A stretch of 64,000 nucleotides of DNA from RGIG6353 sp964650465. Lineage in GTDB: Bacteria; Bacillota; Clostridia; Oscillospirales; SIG627. The stretch covers positions 10,284 to 74,283 of the forward strand of contig CAZYTA010000008.1 of assembly GCA_964650465.1 (NCBI GenBank), in the 5' to 3' direction. Under the pieces are notes generated by a model. That model saw only the letters and a program-made list of their open reading frames with translations, had not been told where the DNA came from and did no database searches. Shown one piece after another: positions 49,743 to 58,479 of the stretch. Both the position numbers and the translations under genes were made by a program. Each line of letters opens with the position of its first letter. The stretch's first letter is position 1.

Positions 49743-50048
49743 TCAGGCTATTATTTCCTTTATCTTGGCGGCTATATCGGGACTGATGTCCGATATACCG
49801 TCTGCAAGGGCTGTGAGAGAATCCTGCATTTGTTTGCAATGCAAGGCTTTTTCAAACTCCTCAAGCTCTTCACAGGTTCTGCGTATAAGCTCCCTTACTC
49901 CCTGCCTTGTGGTACCTGTATGCTCGGCTATTTCCGACAATGACAGGTCCTGCCAATACGACAGTTCAAAAGCCGTTCTCTTTTTATCGCTGAGAAGGGG
50001 CGCATAAATATCATATAAAAGACAAACAGAAAAGTCCTTTTCCCTCAT
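49743..50048 (-). CDS. ylxM: YlxM/p13-like HTH protein
   Basis: A 101-residue protein with a sigma-70 region 4-like HTH (LSLSEIAEHTGTTRQGVRELIRRTCEELEEFE). YlxM proteins are encoded next to ffh in most Firmicutes and bind SRP components in streptococci. The N-terminal YDIYAPLLSDKKRTAFELSYWQD is typical of the family. It shares the promoter at 50129-50101 and the operon with ffh, although R10 splits the two. Confidence 0.9.
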   Translation of the reverse strand: MREKDFSVCLLYDIYAPLLSDKKRTAFELSYWQDLSLSEIAEHTGTTRQGVRELIRRTCEELEEFEKALHCKQMQDSLTALADGISDISPDIAAKIKEIIA

Positions 50049-50100
50049 ATTTTTCTACGCCTCCGAACAGGTGTAAACATTTTTTCTTTACACCTCGGAT

Positions 50101-50129
50101 ATTTTACACTATCTTTTATTATTTGTCAA
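50101..50129 (-). promoter_or_regulatory. Promoter of ylxM-ffh-rpsP-khpA
   Basis: On the minus strand TTGACA (50129-50124), a 17-bp spacer and TAAAAT (50106-50101). Confidence 0.87.
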
Positions 50130-50144
50130 TAGTTTTAGATAAAT

Positions 50145-51059
50145 TTAATTAAAATATTTATCCCAATCCTTATGATTTTTAAGTATCTCCCAAAGAGAAA
50201 TATAGTTGTCATGGCGTGATTTGGGCAATTCTCCCGATGCTACCGCCTCCAGAACGGCACAGCCCTCCTCCTTGGTATGAGTACACTTTGTATAACGGCA
50301 ATTGCCCACAAGCTGTCTGTACTCGGGAAAAGCAAAAACAAGCTCCTCCTTTTTCATAAATCGAAATCTGTCAAAATCAAGAAGGGTAAAACCGGGAGTG
50401 TCCACGTAATAGGTTTCATCTCCTGTTTTGTAAAGTGTTGTGCTTCTGGTAGTATTTTTACCTCTCCTTGTTTTATGGCTTATATCACCCGTTTCAAGTC
50501 CAAGGTCGGGAAACAGTGCATTTATTATAGTGCTCTTTCCTACACCCGACGGTCCCGAAAACACAGATACTCCGCCATTGGCAAGGGGCAAAAGCTTTTC
50601 TCTTACTTCATCGGTATCACTGCCTGCCGACAGCATAACCACTGTATAACCGCTTCGGGTGTATGTATCATACATCTCTTTTGCAAAGCCCTCATCGGCA
50701 ATATCCTTTTTATTAAATACAATAACTGTATTAATATCGGCGTGAGCGGACACTGCGGTAAGCTTATCAATGGCAAGCAAATTCGGGTCGGGAGAGGCAA
50801 GCGCAAATACAACAAACATGGTATCAATATTAGCTACCTCGGGACGTATGAGAGAATTTTTTCTGTCACAGATACGGGTAACAAGCCCCATATCCTCTCT
50901 TCCCTTTTTTTCGCCGTCACTTTGAAATTCAACTATGTCTCCCGCAACAGGGACAAGTCCGTCATGTCGGAAGCTGCCCTTTGCAACGCACGGATACAGC
51001 GCTCCGTCACACTCTACAGTATATACTCCGCCTACACAAGAAATTATTCTTCCTGTCAT
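50145..51059 (-). CDS. rsgA: Ribosome small-subunit GTPase RsgA
   Basis: A 304-residue circularly permuted GTPase. It has an N-terminal OB fold, then the G4 motif in IVFNKKDIAD ahead of G1 FSGPSGVGKSTIINAL, with G3 DTPGFTLLDF, and a zinc site CRYTKCTHTKEEGC near 245-258. It matures and checks the 30S subunit. It is the last gene of the prkC cluster, the usual Firmicute order, with a hairpin between it and prkC. No hairpin terminator is seen after it before the ylxM promoter. Confidence 0.95.
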   Translation of the reverse strand: MTGRIISCVGGVYTVECDGALYPCVAKGSFRHDGLVPVAGDIVEFQSDGEKKGREDMGLVTRICDRKNSLIRPEVANIDTMFVVFALASPDPNLLAIDKLTAVSAHADINTVIVFNKKDIADEGFAKEMYDTYTRSGYTVVMLSAGSDTDEVREKLLPLANGGVSVFSGPSGVGKSTIINALFPDLGLETGDISHKTRRGKNTTRSTTLYKTGDETYYVDTPGFTLLDFDRFRFMKKEELVFAFPEYRQLVGNCRYTKCTHTKEEGCAVLEAVASGELPKSRHDNYISLWEILKNHKDWDKYFN

Positions 51060-51072
51060 TCTTTACCTCTTA

Positions 51073-51102
51073 AAAAGCAAGGGAATCGAACCCGATTCCC
51101 TT
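51073..51102 (-). terminator. Hairpin between prkC and rsgA
   Basis: On the minus strand AAGGGAATCG pairs with CGATTCCCTT around GGTT, followed by GCTTTTTAAG. It is a plausible leaky terminator that lowers rsgA relative to prkC. The GGTTCGATTCC look of a tRNA T-arm is coincidental. Confidence 0.65.
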
Positions 51103-51111
51103 GGTCAATTA

Positions 51112-53250
51112 TTATATTACTTTTATGGGTCCTTCGCTCTTAGACTCGGTATTCTGCTCAGACTCGTCGGGAAGCTGAGGCTCAACAGGTGATGGGGTCG
51201 GAATAATTGGTTCAATAACCTCTTCCGGTTCAGGCTCGGTTGGCTGAGTCGGAGCTATTACCTCGGGAACCTGAGGCTCTTCCGGCTCGGTAATTCCTGT
51301 TCCTACATAAATTATTATCTCTTCCCCATAGTTTACAGGTATCTGTGCTCCTGCTTCAACACTTTGCTGTGTAACAATACCAACCTCTGCCTCTTCCTCC
51401 GAGGGAAGGTAAGAAACCTTGATTCCGTTCATTACAAACTCGTTCATCTCATTCTTGGCAAAATTGATGTTGTTACCTACAAGACTTGGCATATAAAGAT
51501 ACAGCTCCAGCTCCGAAATGCCTGTCTTACCCTGCCCGTCACTGACATAAAGAGTTATCTTATCGCAAAATTCGGGACTGATAACGGTGTAAGGTGTTAT
51601 ACTCTGACCTACTACCGTTCCCACATTTGCGGAATTTGAAACAGTAATAAACTCCACTTCAAATTCCTTAAGGTCAATCATCGCCTGTCCCTTGGTTTTT
51701 CCTATAAGCTTGGGCATTGATATTACATTCTTAAGAGTTTTACCGGTGCTGACATAAAGCGTTACGCCGTCGGCTGTGCTCACCATATCGCCCGCCTCGG
51801 GCTCTGTCTTGAATACATAGCCGTCAAGCACTGTATCATGAGCGGCTCTTACAACCTCTATATTATCAAGGCTGAAGCCTCGGTTTTTGAGAGCTGTTTT
51901 TGCCGCGGCAAGAGTCATTATAGTATAGTCCTCAAATGCCGCCTTGCCCTCAACGGGATTTACATATAAAATCAACGAGGTGGTTCCTGTTGAGTTTTTA
52001 ATCTTCTTAACCTCTCCTGCAGACGGCTTGGTGTTGTATATCTCTCCGTAGCCGTAGGAGTCATTAAGTGTTGTTCCGTACTGTACCTCTACCTCGAAAT
52101 GCTCCTCCCTCAAGTCCTCTATCATCGATTCGTCATAGACCTGTCCGACAAGAGACGGAACGGTTGCATAGATAACAGCATCCTCTGTCTGTGTGCTTGT
52201 TTTAAAGATAGACAGAACCACAACTATAGCAGAAATTATCAAAACAGAAAAGAAAGCAAGCACCATTCCCAAAATTATGGGAAAAAGAGTAACCTTAGCC
52301 TTTGTATTTGAAGCTTTACCTGTTGGTTTTACTTTTTTCTTCATTTCCGAACTTACCTTGCCTCCTGTCTCCTCCTTGCTTTTCTCGGTAAATACTACCA
52401 TAGGAGATTCCTTAAGTATTCTTATTGCACGCAGCATTGAACGTGCGGATTTAAAGCGGTTTTCAGGAGCCTTTGACATAGCCTTAAGAATTACCTGCTC
52501 TACTCCCTTGGGAATTTCGGGAGCTACCTCCGAGGGCTTCTGAGGCTCATCGCTTATCTGCATCATTGCTACGGATACAGGTGTCTCCGCATCAAAGGGA
52601 AGCTTACCCGTTGCCATTTCATAAAGCATTACGCCCACTGAATATATGTCCGAATATGTTCCTGTTTCCTTGCCGCTTGCCTGCTCGGGGCTGATATAAT
52701 AAACCGTGCCCAAAGCTTTGTCGGACATGGAAATAGTATCGCTTCCGGGGGCTCTTGCTATTCCGAAGTCTGTTACCTTCAATCTGCCGTCGGGAAGAAC
52801 TATCATGTTGTGGGGCTTTACGTCACGATGAATAACACCCTTTTCGTGAGCATGCTCCAAAGCAAGAAGAATCTGCTCAGTAAAGCTCAGAGTTTCCTCC
52901 AAGGAAAGCTTATTCTTTCTTTCCTCCATATATTCCTTGAGAGTCTGACCGTCGGCAAGCTCCATTACTATATATTTCAAATCGCCGTCAAGAGACATAT
53001 CATATACCTTTACTATGTTCTCATGGGAGAGCATAGATATTGCCCTTGACTCATTTATAAAGCATTTAACTGCGTGGTTGTTGGCATCCGAGCATTCGTT
53101 GAGTACCTTTATGGCAACGGTGTTTCCGCTTTGAGTGTCCTCTGCCTTAAACACAACAGACATTCCTCCGACACCGACTACCGACAGTACCTTGTAGCGT
53201 TCATCAATAACCTGACCTATAAGCTCGTCAAATTTATCGTTACTGCTCAT
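51112..53250 (-). CDS. prkC: PASTA-domain Ser/Thr protein kinase PrkC
   Basis: A 712-residue membrane kinase. The N-terminal kinase domain has GVGGMSVVF (about 26-34), the ATP Lys in VAIKVL, catalytic HRDVKPHN and DFG in VTDFGIAR. A single TM segment at about 320-350 is followed by four PASTA-type repeats (e.g. VPSLVGQVYDESMIEDLRE and MPSLVGNNINFAKNEMNEF) that bind peptidoglycan fragments. The tail after about 645 is a Pro/Glu-rich stretch, TEPEEPQVPEVIAP onwards, likely wall-spanning. It overlaps prpC by 11 bp. PrkC controls growth, germination and wall synthesis. Confidence 0.95.
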   Translation of the reverse strand: MSSNDKFDELIGQVIDERYKVLSVVGVGGMSVVFKAEDTQSGNTVAIKVLNECSDANNHAVKCFINESRAISMLSHENIVKVYDMSLDGDLKYIVMELADGQTLKEYMEERKNKLSLEETLSFTEQILLALEHAHEKGVIHRDVKPHNMIVLPDGRLKVTDFGIARAPGSDTISMSDKALGTVYYISPEQASGKETGTYSDIYSVGVMLYEMATGKLPFDAETPVSVAMMQISDEPQKPSEVAPEIPKGVEQVILKAMSKAPENRFKSARSMLRAIRILKESPMVVFTEKSKEETGGKVSSEMKKKVKPTGKASNTKAKVTLFPIILGMVLAFFSVLIISAIVVVLSIFKTSTQTEDAVIYATVPSLVGQVYDESMIEDLREEHFEVEVQYGTTLNDSYGYGEIYNTKPSAGEVKKIKNSTGTTSLILYVNPVEGKAAFEDYTIMTLAAAKTALKNRGFSLDNIEVVRAAHDTVLDGYVFKTEPEAGDMVSTADGVTLYVSTGKTLKNVISMPKLIGKTKGQAMIDLKEFEVEFITVSNSANVGTVVGQSITPYTVISPEFCDKITLYVSDGQGKTGISELELYLYMPSLVGNNINFAKNEMNEFVMNGIKVSYLPSEEEAEVGIVTQQSVEAGAQIPVNYGEEIIIYVGTGITEPEEPQVPEVIAPTQPTEPEPEEVIEPIIPTPSPVEPQLPDESEQNTESKSEGPIKVI

Positions 53251-54028
53251 CTTTTCCTCCTTCTGCGCATTTTTTCGTATCTATAAGTACAACTGTAATA
53301 TTATCGGAGCCGCCCTTTGAATTTGCAAGAGCAACAAGCTCCTCCGCCTTTTCCGTTATAGGTCTGTCAGACGATATAATTCCAACAAACTCCTGCTCGT
53401 CAAAATAGTTTGACATTCCGTCACTGCAAACAAGATAACAGCCCTCTTCGGTGCTCATGTGGCAAACATCGCACTCTACCTTGCCTGAGATTCCCAAGGC
53501 TCGCAATATTACGTTCCTGTTAGGGTGAGTCAGTGCTTCTTCACGGGTTATTTTTCCGTCATCAACAAGCGCCTGTACAAACGAATGGTCTACAGTGAGC
53601 TGATTTGCTCCGTTTTCCGTTATGTGATATACACGGCTGTCACCAACATTAAAGGTCCATGTGATACCTTCGTTGATTATACAGCCGGACAGAGTAGTAC
53701 CCATTCCCGACAGCTCCTTGTTGTCGGATGCGGCTGCAAACACCTCGCTGTTTGCCTCATCGCAAGCATCGCATATAGCGCGGTCCGTTCTTATTATTTG
53801 CTCTGCGCTGTCTGTTATACTGTTTTTTATTTCAAGAAGCTTGGGGACAATACTCTTCCTGAATGCCCTGCAAGCAATTCTGCTGGCTACCTCGCCTGCA
53901 TTGGCTCCGCCCATACCGTCGCACACCAATGCTACGGCAATGCCTTCGATTATATCGACGCTGAAATTGTCTTCATTGAGACTGCGCTTCATTCCAACAT
54001 CGCTCATACCAAATACCTGCATTCCCAA
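53240..54028 (-). CDS. prpC: PP2C-family protein phosphatase (PrpC/Stp)
   Basis: A 262-residue metal-dependent phosphatase: SDVGMKRSLNEDNF, ALVCDGMGGANAGEVAS with the metal Asp residues, GTTLSGCIIN, VGDSRVYHI, DHSFVQALVDDGKI and GGSDNITVVLID. It removes phosphates placed by the adjacent PrkC kinase. It starts seven bases after the rlmN stop and overlaps prkC. Confidence 0.95.
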   Translation of the reverse strand: MGMQVFGMSDVGMKRSLNEDNFSVDIIEGIAVALVCDGMGGANAGEVASRIACRAFRKSIVPKLLEIKNSITDSAEQIIRTDRAICDACDEANSEVFAAASDNKELSGMGTTLSGCIINEGITWTFNVGDSRVYHITENGANQLTVDHSFVQALVDDGKITREEALTHPNRNVILRALGISGKVECDVCHMSTEEGCYLVCSDGMSNYFDEQEFVGIISSDRPITEKAEELVALANSKGGSDNITVVLIDTKKCAEGGKDEQ

Positions 54029-54034
54029 AGCCTC

Positions 54035-55087
54035 CTATCCTTCAGATTTTATATGGTCATTTCTAAGCTGTCCGCACGCTGCATTGATATCAGAACCAAG
54101 CTTTCTGCGGACCGTCGCATTTATTTTACTCTCAATAAGCGTTTTTGTAAAGAGATTAACAGAGTTTTTTGTAGATTTTTTAAAATTTTTCTCTTTTATT
54201 GTATTAACAGGGATAAGATTTACGTGGCACATAATACCCCTGAGACGTTTTGCAAGCTCCACAGCGTGCTCACGGCTGTCATTTACGCCGTCAATCAAGG
54301 CGTATTCAAAGGATATTCTTCTTCCGCATATCTTCTGATATTCACGGCAGGCTGAAAGAAGCTCGTCTATATTGTATTTGCGGTTTATCGGCATTGTCTC
54401 CGAGCGGATAGCGTCATTGGGAGCATGAAGCGATATTGAAAGCGTTATGGGAAGCTCCTCACGGGCAAGACGTTTTATCCCCGGAACCACTCCGCAAGTA
54501 GAAAGTGAAATATGACGGTAGCCGATTTCAAGACCCGACTTATCATTTACAAGATGCAAAAACTTTATTACGTTGTCATAGTTGTCAAGAGGCTCTCCTA
54601 TTCCCATCAAAACAATATTGGAAACTCTGAAGCCGTCCTCCTCCATATGCTGTCTGGTTATTGTTTCTATTTGGGCAAGTATTTCCGAAGGCTCAAGACT
54701 TCTGACAAAGCCGTTTTTTGTGGAAGCGCAGAAAGCACAGCCCATGCGGCATCCAACCTGAGTGGAAACGCACACTGTATTTCCGTGCTCATAGCGCATA
54801 AGTACAGTCTCAATTATATTGCCGTCACTGAGTCCGAGCAGGTACTTTTCGGTGCCGTCAATTTTCGACACAAGCTTCGACACCACCTCGGGAGCAGTAA
54901 TGTAATAACGCTGTGACAGCTGCTCTGCCAATGCGGCAGATATCTCCGACATATCCGAAAAAGAAGTCTTAAGCTTCTGAAACAGCTGTCGGTAAACCTG
55001 TGACGCACGGAATTTGGGCAAGCCCATCTCAACGATATCCGTCTCAAGCTCTGCAAGCGTCATGCTTTTTATATCTTTTTTGTCCAT
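54035..55087 (-). CDS. rlmN: 23S rRNA (adenine-2503-C2)-methyltransferase RlmN
   Basis: A 350-residue radical SAM enzyme with the cluster motif CRMGCAFCAST (in CVSTQVGCRMGCAFCAST), NIVLMGIGEPLDNYDNV and the late Cys in ACGQLR that takes part in methyl transfer. It methylates A2503 of 23S rRNA and A37 of some tRNAs. It is coupled in the operon rsmB-rlmN-prpC-prkC. Confidence 0.96.
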   Translation of the reverse strand: MDKKDIKSMTLAELETDIVEMGLPKFRASQVYRQLFQKLKTSFSDMSEISAALAEQLSQRYYITAPEVVSKLVSKIDGTEKYLLGLSDGNIIETVLMRYEHGNTVCVSTQVGCRMGCAFCASTKNGFVRSLEPSEILAQIETITRQHMEEDGFRVSNIVLMGIGEPLDNYDNVIKFLHLVNDKSGLEIGYRHISLSTCGVVPGIKRLAREELPITLSISLHAPNDAIRSETMPINRKYNIDELLSACREYQKICGRRISFEYALIDGVNDSREHAVELAKRLRGIMCHVNLIPVNTIKEKNFKKSTKNSVNLFTKTLIESKINATVRRKLGSDINAACGQLRNDHIKSEG

Positions 55088-55093
55088 TTATGT

Positions 55094-56350
55094 TCAGTCC
55101 TTTATCAAGAGGTCGCAGAAAAATCCGTCATCTGAGGTCTGCGACGGGAAATATGTTTTCGGAAAGCCCTCTGCACGTCTGTAATCGGGATGTGAGCCGA
55201 GAAACGTCTCCGTCACCCTCTCGTTCTCATCGGGATTAAGAGTACAGGTGGAATACATCAGTCTGCCTCCCTTTTTTAGGTACAAGGAAGAGGCGGTAAG
55301 GATAGCAAGCTGTATTTTGGGAAGTCTCTCTATATCAGACAGGCTCTTATATTTTATATCAGGCTTCTTTGCAATTATTCCAAGCCCGGAACACGGTACA
55401 TCGCAAATTACAGCATCGGCACTGCCTTCAAGCTCTGTGCGCGGGGATGTTGCATTGCATACATCGGCATTGATAATATCTATTCCCAGCCTTTGAGCGC
55501 CCTTCAATACAAGAGACAGCTTATTTGCGTGCAGGTCGAAGGAATATATCCTTCCTCGGTTTTCCATATCTATTGCCGCCGAAAAGCTTTTTCCTCCGGG
55601 ACATGCACAGGTATCCACAACTGTTTCTCCAGGCTTAAGCGACAGAGCTGACACAGCTCTTCTCGAATTTGTCCCCTGTACAAAAAACAGTCCTTCGTCA
55701 AAGCCGTAAAGCGTTTCCGCATTCCCCGATGCATATATAATATCGGGAAGCTCACAATGAGCACTGCCGTCGATATGCTTCAACAGCTCCTTGGCTGATG
55801 TTTTGAGCGTATTGACTCTGAGAGTCATGGGAGGCTTCAGCATAAATCCCTCTAATATTTCAAGAGTCTTTTCTTCACCGTAGCCTCTCTGCCATATATC
55901 AATAATCTCCCGAGGTACTGCATACTTCACAGAAAGCGGTGCACTGTCAAGCACTGCTCCTATACCGTCTTTATTCTTGACTGCGGCACGGAGTACTGCA
56001 TTGACATATGACTTTGACGAATGCGGAACAAGCTTTACGGATTCGTCACAGGCTGAAAAATCGGGAATTCTGTCCATATACATTATCTGGTAAAGACCCA
56101 GTCTTAAAGCCGTCAGTGTATTACTGTCAAGCTTTTCCAAAGGAAGTCTTGAATATCTTGAAAGAAGATAATCAAGGGTGACAGTCTTTTCAATCACTCC
56201 ATAGACAAGAGCGGTATAAAGTGCCTTATCCCTCGTATCAAGCTCTGTGCGTGACAGACTTGCAAGCACCTCTAAATTGGAATACTTGCCGTCCTTTGAG
56301 CATTTTTTCAGGCTGTCAAAGGCAAGCCTTCTGGGGTCGTCTGTCCTCAT
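55094..56350 (-). CDS. rsmB: 16S rRNA m5C967 methyltransferase RsmB
   Basis: A 418-residue enzyme. The N-terminal NusB-like helical domain (RRLAFDSLKKCSKDGKYSNLEVLA) is followed by the Rossmann methyltransferase with DTCACPGGKSFSAAIDM, the PCSG motif in CDVPCSGLGIIAKKPDIKYK and the catalytic Cys in LMYSTCTLNPDENE. Slightly short of the 440 typical of the family, but complete. It starts eight bases after the Zn-peptidase stop. Confidence 0.94.
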   Translation of the reverse strand: MRTDDPRRLAFDSLKKCSKDGKYSNLEVLASLSRTELDTRDKALYTALVYGVIEKTVTLDYLLSRYSRLPLEKLDSNTLTALRLGLYQIMYMDRIPDFSACDESVKLVPHSSKSYVNAVLRAAVKNKDGIGAVLDSAPLSVKYAVPREIIDIWQRGYGEEKTLEILEGFMLKPPMTLRVNTLKTSAKELLKHIDGSAHCELPDIIYASGNAETLYGFDEGLFFVQGTNSRRAVSALSLKPGETVVDTCACPGGKSFSAAIDMENRGRIYSFDLHANKLSLVLKGAQRLGIDIINADVCNATSPRTELEGSADAVICDVPCSGLGIIAKKPDIKYKSLSDIERLPKIQLAILTASSLYLKKGGRLMYSTCTLNPDENERVTETFLGSHPDYRRAEGFPKTYFPSQTSDDGFFCDLLIKD

Positions 56351-56358
56351 ACAATGTC

Positions 56359-57054
56359 CTATCTTCTTGAATTTCTGTTAACTATCATAAAGAGTCTGAG
56401 CAGGTTGGCAAGTGCAACAGCAAGTGCGGCAACATATGTCATTGCGGCAGCTGACAGCACCTTTTTTGCACCTTTAATCTCATCTCCTGCAAGGATGCTT
56501 TCGTTTTTCAGTGAATCCAATGCTCTGTCTGAGGCATTAAACTCAACGGGAAGTGTCACAAGCTGAAACAAAGCCGAAAGTCCGAAAAACGCAACACCTA
56601 TATATGCAAGATTTGGGAAAGACAGCACAAGTCCCAGAAGCACAAGAGGCATCGCAAGATTTGAGCCTATCTGGCACACGGGAATTATGGCAGTTCTTAC
56701 TTTAATGGGAAAATATCCAACTGCGTGCTGTACGGCATGGCCTGCCTCATGTGCGGCAACACCCAGTGCCGCAACGGAGCTTGAATCGTGAACGGAATCC
56801 GACAGGCGTATTACCTTAGCCTTCGGGTCATAGTGGTCGGTAAGATTACCGCTAACCCGCTCTATTCTCACATCATTCACTCCGCCTGCACGGAGCACCG
56901 CCATAGCGCAGTCGGCGCCGGTAAAGCCTCGCTGATTTCTTACGTTAGAATACTTTTTAAATGTGGAATTAACCTTTGCACTTGCCCACATCGACCAAAT
57001 TGCGGCAAGCAATACAGGTATTATCCAGATATCCAATGAATAAATAAATGGCAT
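56359..57054 (-). CDS. Membrane zinc metallopeptidase (YugP family)
   Basis: A 231-residue membrane protein with an N-terminal helix (IWIIPVLLAAIWSMWASAKV), the zinc motif HEAGHAVQH around residue 103 and further helices after it (VLLGLVLSFPNLAYIGVAFFGL; VAALAVALANLLRLF). This is the neutral zinc metallopeptidase-2 (YugP) family, of unknown substrate. Its place in the fmt-rsmB-rlmN operon is common in Clostridia. Confidence 0.9.
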   Translation of the reverse strand: MPFIYSLDIWIIPVLLAAIWSMWASAKVNSTFKKYSNVRNQRGFTGADCAMAVLRAGGVNDVRIERVSGNLTDHYDPKAKVIRLSDSVHDSSSVAALGVAAHEAGHAVQHAVGYFPIKVRTAIIPVCQIGSNLAMPLVLLGLVLSFPNLAYIGVAFFGLSALFQLVTLPVEFNASDRALDSLKNESILAGDEIKGAKKVLSAAAMTYVAALAVALANLLRLFMIVNRNSRR

Positions 57055-57070
57055 AGCTACTCCTTTTCAA

Positions 57071-58003
57071 TCAGTTCAATATATCTCCGAGATTTATTTT
57101 TCTGCCGTTGAGAAAATCGGCGGCAGTCATTTTCTTTCCGCCTTCAAGCTGAAGCTCCTTGAGAAGCACACTTCCCTGTCCGCATGCTACCTGTATCCTC
57201 TTTTTTGCAACAGCTACCTGTCCGCAAGGTACATCAAAGCTTTCCTCCGACATCTCGGCACGGTATATTTTAAGCAATTTTCCGTCGGGCATACGTGTCA
57301 GTGCCGAAGGCTCTTCGGAAAGACCGTTTATAAGACGTGTAATTTCAAAGGCTGATTTTGTCCAGTCAATCACCTGATCCTCTGCCGTAATCTTTGAAGC
57401 GTAGGTCGAAAGCGAATCATCCTGCTTTCGGGCAACAGCAACGCCCGAAACAATATCTCTCACGGTTTTGCACACAAGTCTGCCGCCTACATCAGCAAGA
57501 ACCGAAAACAGCTCTGTGGCGGTCATACCCTCGGGAATATCCACTTCCTCTTTTGAAAGCATATCGCCTGTATCAAGTCCTTTTTCCATATACATTATGG
57601 TGATACCCGTTTTTGTCTTACCGTCAATAATAGCGCGGTTTACAGGTGCTGCACCTCTGTATTCCGGAAGCAGAGAACCGTGAACATTTATACAGCCGTA
57701 TTTCGGGTAGTTCAGTACATATTCGGGAAGTATTTTGCCATAGGCGGCAACGATGATTATATCGGGGGCAAAGCCCTTTAAAACATCACCGAAATTTTCT
57801 TCCTTAAGGTTTTCGGGAGAAGCGGTATCCAGCCCCAGCTCCATTGCCTTGAGCTTTGTTTCACAGGGCTGAAGCTTGTACGAGCGCCCCTTCGGGGTAT
57901 CCGCCTTGGTAACCGCCATTATTTGGGAATCTCCGAACTCCTCGGCTATTATTTCAAGCACTCGGGCGGCAAAGGCAGGTGTACCCATATACATTATTTT
58001 CAT
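57071..58003 (-). CDS. fmt: Methionyl-tRNA formyltransferase
   Basis: A 310-residue enzyme formylating Met-tRNAi: MYMGTPAFAARVLEIIAEE, the catalytic stretch CINVHGSLLPEYRGAAPVNRAI, and a C-terminal OB domain from about 205. It overlaps def by 4 bp (ATGA). def removes the formyl group added by fmt, and the two are co-expressed. Confidence 0.97.
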   Translation of the reverse strand: MKIMYMGTPAFAARVLEIIAEEFGDSQIMAVTKADTPKGRSYKLQPCETKLKAMELGLDTASPENLKEENFGDVLKGFAPDIIIVAAYGKILPEYVLNYPKYGCINVHGSLLPEYRGAAPVNRAIIDGKTKTGITIMYMEKGLDTGDMLSKEEVDIPEGMTATELFSVLADVGGRLVCKTVRDIVSGVAVARKQDDSLSTYASKITAEDQVIDWTKSAFEITRLINGLSEEPSALTRMPDGKLLKIYRAEMSEESFDVPCGQVAVAKKRIQVACGQGSVLLKELQLEGGKKMTAADFLNGRKINLGDILN

Positions 58004-58467
58004 TCAAGCTCACCTTCTTCAACATATCTGACGATATCGTCAAGCATTACCCTGCCGTCAAGGTGGTCTGTTTCGTGGCAGAATGCCTGAGCCATGAGAC
58101 CTTCCATATCCTCAAAATATATCTCGTTTCCGTTTCTGTCAAGAGCCTTACCCGTTACCTTAACAGGTCTGTTCTTTACGACCCATACATCGGGGAATGA
58201 CAAACAGCCCTCATAAACCTCACGGTTTCCTTTGGTTGATACTATTTCGGGATTGATAAGCTCTATAGGTCCGTCTCCAACATCAATAATAACAACTCTC
58301 TTGAGTATTCCCACCTGAACAGCGGCAAGCCCCGCTCCCTGCGCCTTAGCAAGAGTATCCTTCATATCGTCAAGAAGTCTTAAAACTCTTTCGTCTATTT
58401 TTTCAACGGGACGTGACCTTTTCTTGAGTATATCGTCGCCTGTTTTAACAATATTAAGTATAGCCAT
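58000..58467 (-). CDS. def: Peptide deformylase
   Basis: A 155-residue metal hydrolase with all three motifs: GAGLAAVQVG (motif 1), EGCLSFP (motif 2, Cys ligand) and QAFCHETDHLDG (motif 3, HExxH). It removes the N-formyl group of new proteins. It lies 12 bp after priA. Confidence 0.97.
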   Translation of the reverse strand: MAILNIVKTGDDILKKRSRPVEKIDERVLRLLDDMKDTLAKAQGAGLAAVQVGILKRVVIIDVGDGPIELINPEIVSTKGNREVYEGCLSFPDVWVVKNRPVKVTGKALDRNGNEIYFEDMEGLMAQAFCHETDHLDGRVMLDDIVRYVEEGELE

Positions 58468-58479
58468 TTTATATTCCTT

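Noticed and set aside
51079..51102. T-arm-like GGTTCGATTCC between prkC and rsgA
   Set aside because: There is no anticodon arm, D-arm or acceptor around it; the bases form a simple symmetrical hairpin with a T-run.
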